Source: an uncultured Rhodanobacter sp.
GTDB lineage: Bacteria > Pseudomonadota > Gammaproteobacteria > Xanthomonadales > Rhodanobacteraceae
Assembly (NCBI GenBank): GCA_903827735.1
Contig: CAIKJM010000200.1
Location: 1-6,141, forward strand
Direction: 5' to 3'
DNA: 6,141 bases
Both the position numbers and the translations under genes were made by a program. Below, piece after piece: positions 1 through 4,471 of this stretch (positions are counted from its first letter, which is position 1; each line of letters starts with the position of its first letter). Below the pieces are notes generated by a model that saw only the letters and a list, made by a program, of their open reading frames with translations, was not told the DNA's origin and made no database searches.

Positions 1-100
1 CCTTCGACAGCTCCAGATCAAAGCTGATCAGGTACGGATCGTTGTGGCGCAGCGCGTGCTGGCTGCCGATATGTGAGCGCACGGCTTCGAAGTGGCGCAT
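1..100 (-). CDS. Unidentified protein, N-terminal fragment (runs off left edge)
   Basis: An open frame starts at the ATG at 100-98 on the minus strand and runs off the window edge. It encodes 33 residues beginning MRHFEAVRSHIGSQ and ending in YLISFDLELSK. An AAGG (plus-strand CCTT at 111-114) lies 10 nt upstream of the ATG, an acceptable Shine-Dalgarno. Codons are mostly G/C-ending, like the host genes. It is divergent from the ATL gene, with a 120-bp gap that must hold promoters for both. I do not recognise the family. The reading is preferred over the overlapping 70-aa frame at 28-240, which loses protein-like composition in its second half. Only the N-terminus is visible, so no function is assigned. 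Confidence 0.5.
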   Translation of the reverse strand, partial: MRHFEAVRSHIGSQHALRHNDPYLISFDLELSK

Positions 101-220
101 GGTGCAGCTACCTTCGCTGACGTTGGGCGCTCTACTGTGCCACGCCCATGCGTTAACGCGGCGTTGGCGGCAGCGAGCGCACGGCGTAACGTGTTGTGCG
201 ATGTCTCTTCGGTGAGGTAG
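101..220. promoter_or_regulatory. Divergent intergenic region with a 10-bp palindrome
   Basis: This 120-bp gap separates two divergently oriented starts and should contain both promoters. A perfect palindrome, GCGTTAACGC, lies at 150-159 near its centre and could be an operator. I see no convincing -35/-10 pair on either strand. The regulatory role is inferred only from position and symmetry. Confidence 0.25.
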
Positions 221-574
221 TTGCTGGTGAATTCGACCATCGATGAAAAGCACGCCCGCGTCTTCGCGGCGATCGCGGCAATCCCCTACGGTCGCGTGGC
301 GAGCTATGGCGCCATCGCGACGCGCGCCGGCTTGCCGGGCAGGGCGCGTCTGGTCGGGCGGCTGCTTGGCGAAGTCCCTGACGGTATGGTGCTGCCCTGG
401 TATCGCGTGCTGCGATCCAGCGGGCATATCGCGATGCCGGCGGGCAGTCGCGGGTTCCGCGAGCAGACTCGATTGCTGCGATCGGAGGGGGTTGAGGTGG
501 TCAACGGGCGCGTGGCGCTGGCGGTGTTTGGGTTGGATGGGGATTTGGATCGGGAGTTGTGGGGGATGGGGTAG
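221..574 (+). CDS. atl: Alkyltransferase-like (ATL) protein, MGMT fold with Trp in place of Cys
   Basis: This 117-aa protein matches the DNA-binding domain of O6-alkylguanine-DNA alkyltransferase. Visible parts are the helix-turn-helix with the nucleotide-flipping Tyr (PYGRVASYGAIA, Tyr29), the likely arginine finger in ARLVG (Arg43), and the active-site region LPWYRVL (59-64). The catalytic PCHR motif has become PWYR, so Trp60 replaces the alkyl-accepting Cys and methyl transfer is impossible. Known ATLs (E. coli YbaZ, S. pombe Atl1) bind O6-alkylguanine, flip it out and direct it to nucleotide excision repair; that role is inferred here. Most ATLs have PWHR; the Tyr in place of His is a further change. 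Length is normal for the family. The start is uncertain: TTG at 221, or GTG at 227, which sits 9 nt after GGTGAGG (211-217) and is equally plausible. It appears monocistronic, with a hairpin 26 nt after the stop. Confidence 0.85.
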   Translation: MLVNSTIDEKHARVFAAIAAIPYGRVASYGAIATRAGLPGRARLVGRLLGEVPDGMVLPWYRVLRSSGHIAMPAGSRGFREQTRLLRSEGVEVVNGRVALAVFGLDGDLDRELWGMG

Positions 575-599
575 ATTTCTTCCTCCTCGCGTGGATGCT

Positions 600-622
600 T
601 CCTCTCCCCGTCGGGGAGAGGA
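600..622. repeat. GC-rich perfect hairpin after the ATL gene
   Basis: TCCTCTCCCC (600-609) and GGGGAGAGGA (613-622) form a perfect 10-bp stem with a 3-nt GTC loop, 26 nt after the ATL stop. It resembles the CTCTCCC/GGGAGAGG palindromes scattered between genes in xanthomonads. No T-tract follows, so it is not a standard intrinsic terminator, though it may stabilise the 3' end of the mRNA. Confidence 0.55.
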
Positions 623-723
623 TTGACGTGAGGGGCTGGCTGCTCGCGGGATTGCGGATTGTTGTCATGTGATGTCGTGTGCGCCCGTACCTCTGCGCGA
701 TAACCGAATGCCTTCGGCAGTGT

Positions 724-968
724 GCCCGCCTGCCGCGGGCTTTCGTCCGCCACCGGCGGCCGAGTCACTTTTCTCTTGCATGGCCAAGAGAAAAGTAACC
801 AAAAGAGAAGGCCACCCCGCTTGGCGCTTGCCGGGCATTCATGCCCGGCAAGTCCGTGAGGTGCGGCCGGGCTTTTCGACGGTGCATCCCTGCACCGGCG
901 AAAAGTGATCGGCATCCATGCCGATCCCCCTGCGGGCCTGTCGACCCCACCTCACCGCCGCACAGGGG
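724..968 (+). repeat. Dispersed multi-hairpin repeat, copy 1
   Basis: A second copy lies inverted at 2154-2375. Homology between the copies starts at about 739 (GCTTTC) and ends in CAGGGG (963-968). The element is a chain of hairpins. Z has CCGCC 747-751 with GGCGG 755-759. A is a 12-bp stem, 767-778 with 785-796. B is a 12-bp stem, 827-838 with 841-852. C has CTTTTCG 872-878 with CGAAAAG 899-905, enclosing a 7-bp stem 880-886 with 891-897. D is a 9-bp stem, 907-915 with 918-926. CCCCTG (927-932) can pair with CAGGGG (963-968). An extra hairpin at 724-740 (GCCCGC/GCGGGC) is at the border and is not clearly shared. Similar elements are common in Xanthomonadaceae and are often mis-annotated as small Arg- and Pro-rich proteins. 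Strand + is assigned arbitrarily to this copy. No coding signal is visible. Confidence 0.85.
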
Positions 969-1147
969 CCCCGTTGAAAGCGGCGCGCATCCCGCGCGCT
1001 TGCAAGCCTGTTGTATGCAACGGCTTAATCAACCGATCCAACGCAATATCGAAAGTCCTTTTACCGCGGAATTTCTACTTACTTGACGCACGGCACAGCG
1101 AGCCCGAGCATCCATCGCATCTGCCTCAATCTGAGATCCATTAAGTG
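969..1147. other. Non-coding left flank of the cassette pair
   Basis: This stretch follows repeat copy 1 and ends at the G of GTTAGAG (1147-1153), the proposed left recombination junction. No attC-like fold, attI or integrase gene was recognised. GCGCG/CGCGC (GC-rich) and GTTG/CAAC (1010-1019) short inverted repeats occur near its start. A weak promoter-like pair, TTGCAA (1000-1005) with CTTAAT (1024-1029) at 18 nt spacing, could transcribe the cassettes. A TTGACG (1083-1088) has no good -10. Both are guesses. Confidence 0.35.
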
Positions 1148-1707
1148 TTAGAGCCCATATGAGCATCACGAACTCACTTGCGGTTGCGTTGGCGCTGACC
1201 ATGCTCTGGAACACTCCCGGGCATGCTCAATGCGCATCCGATCCTGCAAAAGTCGCCAAGACTTTATATACGCAGCACCATGACTTCTATCTTGAAGATC
1301 CTAAGGCTTTAAGTGCTCTCGTCGCTCCACGACTGCTTATGTCCCTCAAGCTCGAGCATGCATGTCCGCAAGGCGAGCTCTGTGCCATTGAGGCAGTGCC
1401 GTGGACCGATGCTCAAGATGGCGAAATTGTGGAGCCGATTTACTTCAAGACAGTGGAGCAAACGGCTATGAATGCGGTAGTAGAAATGCGATATACCTTT
1501 GTCCTCGATAAATCAGATCAACGCCAGCAACAAATCCACCTAGTATTCGAGAGAAGCAAGCTTAGTGCGTGCTGGCTGCTTTCCGATCTGGTGGGATCTC
1601 GAGGTAACTCCCTCGTGGATGAAATCGAGCGCTGGCACAAGGAGTTCAGAAATGGGCTCTAATATTGTGTTCGAGGCGTAGGGCTTGCTCGCCTCTCAAA
1701 TCCAACG
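1148..1707 (+). mobile_element. Integron-type gene cassette 1 (exported protein plus attC)
   Basis: The unit runs from the TT of GTTAGAG (1147-1153) to the G of GTTAGCT (1707-1713), the points where an integron integrase cuts (G/TT). Its first nine bases, TTAGAGCCC (1148-1156), are the exact reverse complement of GGGCTCTAA (1654-1662) at the start of its attC. That is the match expected if the two ends were once joined in a circular cassette. One gene fills it: the ATG lies 11 nt from the 5' end and the stop codon lies inside the attC. By hand count G+C is about 49% over 1261-1500, versus about 68% over 2701-2820 in recQ. No integrase gene is in the window. Confidence 0.75.
1159..1662 (+). 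CDS. Small exported protein of unknown function, cassette-borne (possibly DUF3828-like)
   Basis: This 167-aa protein has an N-terminal signal peptide: a hydrophobic stretch at about 6-17 and a likely signal peptidase I site after PGHA (Ala23). No lipobox is present. The mature part has four cysteines (25, 69, 75, 138), enough for two disulfides in the periplasm, and conserved-looking motifs PWTDAQDGE (81-89), CWLLSDLVG (138-146) and NSLV (150-153). Motif spacing and size recall small secreted DUF3828-type proteins, but this is a tentative resemblance from memory. The ATG at 1159 is only 12 nt after the cassette junction and has no clear Shine-Dalgarno, which is common for cassette genes. The TAA (1660-1662) is part of the attC R'' box. 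Codon use is more AT-rich than in the neighbours, consistent with transfer. Role unknown. Confidence 0.85.
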   Translation: MSITNSLAVALALTMLWNTPGHAQCASDPAKVAKTLYTQHHDFYLEDPKALSALVAPRLLMSLKLEHACPQGELCAIEAVPWTDAQDGEIVEPIYFKTVEQTAMNAVVEMRYTFVLDKSDQRQQQIHLVFERSKLSACWLLSDLVGSRGNSLVDEIERWHKEFRNGL

Positions 1708-1713
1708 TTAGCT
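1654..1713 (+). other. attC recombination site of cassette 1
   Basis: The outer box CTCTAAT (1657-1663, R'') and GTTAGCT (1707-1713, R') flank an inner stem, GAGGCG (1673-1678) with CGCCTC (1690-1695), separated by 11 nt. R'' matches the reverse complement of the cassette's own 5' end (GTTAGAG) at 6 of 7 positions, but the downstream junction (GTTAGCT) at only 4 of 7. This is the expected signature of a site split by cassette integration. About 60 bp is a normal short attC. The boxes deviate from RYYYAAC and GTTRRRY at a few positions, so its activity is uncertain. Confidence 0.7.
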
Positions 1714-2105
1714 GCAATCAACTACATGAAGTTTTCCGATCTAGAAAAATCTGCCCTAAAGCTCAATGAGCTTTACGAACAGCTTGAAATCAAGATGTAT
1801 GGGCGTGTATGGACCACGGCAGAGCTTGCGCTCGGTTTCGTAGGCGACGTCGGTGATTTATCAAAACTGATTCAGGCGAATGCAGGTGTTCGAAAAATTG
1901 ACGACTGCAAAGCGAAACTTGGGCATGAGTTGTCAGACTGTCTTTGGTCAATCATGGTTCTTGCGAACAAGTGCGGCATTGACTTGGAAGCGGAGTATTC
2001 CAAGAACACTAGAGAGTTAATTGAGCATGTCTCCCAAGAGCTGAATACATAACAACTCCTTCAAGCCGCTGCCGGTTCGCGGAGCGGCGCGGCCCAGCTC
2101 AAGCG
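1708..2105 (+). mobile_element. Integron-type gene cassette 2 (MazG-like gene plus attC)
   Basis: The unit starts at the TT of GTTAGCT (1707-1713) and ends at the G of GTTATTC (2105-2111). It holds one gene, starting 18 nt from its 5' end and stopping inside the attC, as in cassette 1. By hand count G+C over 1741-2040 is about 46%, the lowest in the window. The R'' box matches the cassette's own 5' core at 5 of 7 positions, weaker than in cassette 1, so some drift has occurred. Confidence 0.75.
1726..2052 (+). CDS. MazG-like nucleotide pyrophosphohydrolase, cassette-borne
   Basis: This 108-aa, mostly helical protein fits a single MazG domain of the all-alpha NTP pyrophosphohydrolase superfamily. 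These enzymes convert (d)NTPs to NMP and pyrophosphate in the cytosol and clear damaged or non-canonical nucleotides. The Mg-binding signature is normally ExxE followed by ExxD. Here the second half is intact (HELSD, Glu68 and Asp71, then CLWSIMVLANKCGIDLE), while the first half reads GDVGD, so Asp41 and Asp44 replace the two Glu. Metal binding may survive, but activity cannot be assumed. MazG proteins are known as integron cassette cargo (iMazG of a Vibrio array), which fits the position. The ATG at 1726 lacks a clear Shine-Dalgarno. The TAA (2050-2052) lies in the attC R'' box. Spacing from the upstream gene is 63 nt, all attC and cassette leader. Confidence 0.8.
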   Translation: MKFSDLEKSALKLNELYEQLEIKMYGRVWTTAELALGFVGDVGDLSKLIQANAGVRKIDDCKAKLGHELSDCLWSIMVLANKCGIDLEAEYSKNTRELIEHVSQELNT

Positions 2106-2111
2106 TTATTC
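2047..2111 (+). other. attC recombination site of cassette 2
   Basis: ACATAAC (2047-2053, R'') matches RYYYAAC at 6 of 7 positions. GTTATTC (2105-2111, R') matches GTTRRRY at 5 of 7. Between them lie TTCAAGCCG, a GC-rich inner hairpin (GCCGCT 2065-2070 with AGCGGC 2083-2088, then CCG/CGG around a GTTCG loop), and CAGCTCAAGCGTTA. The order and wording, TAACAA...TTCAAGCCG...TTCGCGG...GCGCGGC...CTCAAGCGTTA, closely resemble attC sites of Xanthomonas and Pseudomonas integrons as I recall them. This is the clearest attC in the window. Confidence 0.8.
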
Positions 2112-2153
2112 GATTTGGTTAAATCTGCGCGAAAGCTGCTCTGCTTTTCCAAA

Positions 2154-2375
2154 CCCCTGTGCGGCGGTGAGGCGTCGTCGACAGGCCCGCAGGGGAATCG
2201 ACATGGATGTCGATTCCTTTTCGTCAGGACAGGAGTCCTGTCGAAAAGCCCGGCCTCGGCTCACGGACTTGTCGGGAGTAGCCCGGCAAGCGCCAAGTGG
2301 GGTGGCCTTTCTCTTGGTTACTTCTCTTTGGCCACGCAAAGAGAAGTAACTCGCCCTCCGCAGGAGGGTGAAAGC
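2154..2375 (-). repeat. Dispersed multi-hairpin repeat, copy 2 (inverted)
   Basis: This is the reverse complement of the element at 739-968. Its hairpins are D' (11-bp stem, 2194-2204 with 2207-2217), C' (CTTTTCG 2217-2223 with CGAAAAG 2242-2248 enclosing CAGGAC 2225-2230 with GTCCTG 2235-2240), B' (2268-2276 with 2282-2290, one G-T wobble), A' (perfect 14-bp stem, 2317-2330 with 2337-2350) and Z' (CCCTCC 2354-2359 with GGAGGG 2363-2368). It starts about 43 nt after the attC of cassette 2 and ends about 90 nt before recQ. Apart from this element and the G-run motif upstream of recQ, I see nothing else in 2112-2467. Short frames across it are spurious. Confidence 0.85.
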
Positions 2376-2415
2376 TCTGCTCTAAAGAAGCCACGCGCAG
2401 CACACAAAGACACAA

Positions 2416-2449
2416 CCCCACACCCCAATCAGCCCAGCCCCCAACCCCC
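2416..2449 (-). promoter_or_regulatory. Predicted G-quadruplex in the recQ leader
   Basis: On the minus strand five G-runs of lengths 5, 5, 3, 4 and 4 are separated by loops of 2, 2, 6 and 3 nt (plus-strand C-runs at 2445-2449, 2438-2442, 2433-2435, 2423-2426 and 2416-2419). This meets the usual G3+N1-7 criterion with one spare run. It lies 18-52 nt upstream of the recQ start, on the template strand. Folding and function are predictions. Confidence 0.5.
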
Positions 2450-2467
2450 ATTTGTTAGCATGGGCGG

Positions 2468-4297
2468 ATGCCAAGCAACGCTCTCGACATACTTCAGACT
2501 GTTTTCGGTTACCCGAATTTCCGCGGCCAGCAGCAGGCCATCGTCGACCATGTGGTGGAGGGGGGCGATGCGCTGGTGCTGATGCCGACCGGTGGCGGCA
2601 AGTCGCTGTGCTACCAGATCCCGGCGATGGTGCGGCAGGGCACGGGCATCGTGGTGTCGCCTTTGATTGCGCTGATGCAGGATCAGGTCGATGCGCTGCG
2701 CGAGGCGGGTGTCGCGGCGGCGTATCTCAATTCCAGTATTGCGGCGGACGAGCAGCGCGAGGTGGAGCGGCAGCTGCTGGCGGGCGAGCTGAATCTGCTT
2801 TACGTGGCGCCGGAGCGGCTGCTGACCGGGCGCTTTCTCAACCTGCTGGAACGCACCGAGGTGGCGCTGTTCGCGATCGACGAGGCGCACTGCGTATCGC
2901 AGTGGGGGCATGATTTTCGGCCGGAGTATCGCGAGCTCGCGGTGCTGCACGAGCGCTTTGCGCAGGTGCCGCGCATTGCGCTGACGGCCACGGCCGATCC
3001 GCGCACGCGCGAGGAAATCGTCGAGCGGCTGTCGCTGCAGCAGGCGCGGCAGTTCGTGGCGAGTTTCGACCGGCCGAACATCGGCTATCGGGTAGGCCTG
3101 CGGCACAACGCGAAGCGGCAGCTGGCGGAGTTTCTGGAAGGCCATCGCGGCGAGTCGGGTATCGTGTACTGCCTCAGCCGCCGCAAGGTGGACGAAACCG
3201 CGGAGTGGCTGGCCGAGTCGGGCGTGGAGGCGCTGCCGTATCACGCGGGACTGGATGCAGCCAAACGCAGCGCGAACCAGAAACGCTTTCTGCGCGAGGA
3301 CGGTGTGGTAATGGTCGCCACGGTCGCGTTCGGCATGGGCATCGACAAGCCGGACGTGCGCTTTGTGGCGCATCTCGATCTGCCGCGCAGCATGGAGGGC
3401 TACTACCAGGAAACTGGCCGCGCGGGTCGCGACGGCTTGCCGGCGGAGGCGTGGATGATCTATGGCCTGTCCGACGTGGTGACGATGAGCCAGATGATTG
3501 CGCAGTCCGAATCGGCGGACGATCGCAAGCGGGTGGAACGGCAGAAGCTGGAATCACTGCTGGCCTACGCCGAAGCCACCGACTGCCGTCGCCAGCTGCT
3601 GCTGGGCGCGTTCGGCGAGGTGTATCCGGGCCCATGCGGGCACTGCGACAACTGCATCGAACCGCCGAAAACCTGGGACGCCACGGTGCCGGCGCAGAAA
3701 GCGCTGTCAGCGGTGTATCGCAGTGGCCAGCGTTTCGGCTCCGGCCACGTCATCGACATTCTGCGCGGTGAGGAAACGCCGAAGGTGTTGAGCTCCAATC
3801 ATCACCAGCTCAGCACCTTCGGCATCGGCGCATCGATGGACGAGAAGCAGTGGCGCTCGGTGTTTCGCCAGCTGCTGGCGGCCGGCCTGCTCGAGGCGGA
3901 TGCCGAGGGTTACGGCACGTTGCGTCTGACGCCCGCCAGCCGCGCCGTGCTCAGCGGCGGCCAGACGGTGAAGCTGCGCGAGGACGTACGGCCGCCGCGC
4001 GGCGGCAGCCGTCGGCGCGATAGCAAGCTCATCGTTGGCGATCAAGGCCGTGGCGGCAGCCTGGGTATCGAGGCGTATGAGCAGTCGATGTGGGACGCGC
4101 TGCGCGCTGTGCGCACGCAGCTGGCCAAGCAGCACGGCGTGCCGCCGTACGTGGTGTTCCACGATGCGACGCTGCTGGCGATGCTGCGCGCGCTGCCGGC
4201 GAACGAAGAGGAGCTGGCCACGATCAGCGGCGTCGGCGAAGCCAAGCTCAAGCGCTACGGTCGAGATTTTCTGGCCGTCATCAACGCGCAGGAATAA
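2468..4297 (+). CDS. recQ: ATP-dependent DNA helicase RecQ
   Basis: This complete 609-aa RecQ is a cytosolic 3'-5' superfamily 2 helicase acting in recombination, RecF-pathway repair and stalled-fork processing. Motifs in order are motif 0 (FGYPNFRGQQ, 13-22), Walker A (PTGGGKS, 40-46, Lys45), DEAH box (138-141), the RecQ aromatic loop (SQWGHDFRPEY, 144-154), TATA (173-176), FGMGIDKPDVRF (motif V, 288-299) and QETGRAGRDG (motif VI, 314-323). Zinc ligands are Cys373, Cys390, Cys393 and Cys396. A winged-helix RQC domain covers about 404-500, a basic linker (RPPRGGSRRR) about 508-517, and an HRDC domain about 533-607. Size and order match E. coli RecQ. The ATG at 2468 is the right distance ahead of motif 0. 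The upstream ATG at 2460 is out of frame. There is no AGGAG-type ribosome site, only GGGCGG touching the start codon, so initiation may be weak. No downstream gene overlaps; the next starts 174 bp later. Confidence 0.98.
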   Translation: MPSNALDILQTVFGYPNFRGQQQAIVDHVVEGGDALVLMPTGGGKSLCYQIPAMVRQGTGIVVSPLIALMQDQVDALREAGVAAAYLNSSIAADEQREVERQLLAGELNLLYVAPERLLTGRFLNLLERTEVALFAIDEAHCVSQWGHDFRPEYRELAVLHERFAQVPRIALTATADPRTREEIVERLSLQQARQFVASFDRPNIGYRVGLRHNAKRQLAEFLEGHRGESGIVYCLSRRKVDETAEWLAESGVEALPYHAGLDAAKRSANQKRFLREDGVVMVATVAFGMGIDKPDVRFVAHLDLPRSMEGYYQETGRAGRDGLPAEAWMIYGLSDVVTMSQMIAQSESADDRKRVERQKLESLLAYAEATDCRRQLLLGAFGEVYPGPCGHCDNCIEPPKTWDATVPAQKALSAVYRSGQRFGSGHVIDILRGEETPKVLSSNHHQLSTFGIGASMDEKQWRSVFRQLLAAGLLEADAEGYGTLRLTPASRAVLSGGQTVKLREDVRPPRGGSRRRDSKLIVGDQGRGGSLGIEAYEQSMWDALRAVRTQLAKQHGVPPYVVFHDATLLAMLRALPANEEELATISGVGEAKLKRYGRDFLAVINAQE

Positions 4298-4471
4298 CCG
4301 GTCCAGGGATCGGACGCCGCGACTTCGCCTGACATGCTTTTTGCCGTTTCGTGCTGCGCTGCGGCGGGCGATCCGGTCACCTACACGCAACAATTGGCGG
4401 GCATGGCCGCAAGGACTTGGCGTGCCTCGGCACGACCGTGCCGCACCACAGAGGTTTAGCCGGCAGCACGC
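4298..4471 (+). promoter_or_regulatory. Leader of the LacI-family gene with candidate operator
   Basis: This 174-bp gap must hold the promoter of the regulator unless it is read through from recQ. CGGCACG (4428-4434) and CGTGCCG (4437-4443) form a perfect 7-bp inverted repeat around AC, 28 nt before the start codon. It could be an autoregulatory operator, or a leader hairpin. No strong -35/-10 pair and no terminator with a T-tract after recQ were seen. Confidence 0.3.

Noticed and set aside
28..240. 70-aa minus-strand frame overlapping the ATL start
   Set aside because: Its first 30 residues look protein-like, but the second half is low-quality Ser/Ala/Cys-rich sequence. It overlaps both the ATL start and the better-supported frame starting at 100.
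221..574. Active O6-methylguanine-DNA methyltransferase
   Set aside because: The acceptor Cys of PCHR is Trp here, and the protein is limited to the DNA-binding domain.
669..950. Small frames across repeat copy 1, with Arg/Pro-rich products on both strands
   Set aside because: They run through the hairpin element, which differs between copies by stem-preserving changes rather than codon-preserving ones. Such products are typical mis-annotations.
724..968. Repeat as a transposon-derived MITE or a CRISPR array
   Set aside because: No terminal inverted repeats spanning the element or target-site duplications were seen, and there are no regularly spaced identical repeats. It is a chain of different hairpins.
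2454..2460. GTTAGCA just before recQ as a third cassette junction
   Set aside because: No R'' box or foldable stem precedes it; the upstream sequence is a C-rich tract. A 7-mer alone is not enough.
2106..2582. Small frames across repeat copy 2, including a 155-aa plus-strand frame
   Set aside because: Same repeat origin; the 155-aa frame also runs into recQ in the wrong frame.
2429..3373. 314-aa minus-strand frame opposite recQ
   Set aside because: Antisense shadow of GC-rich recQ codons, His/Arg/Leu-rich, with no recognisable domain. The same applies to the frame at 3707-4393.
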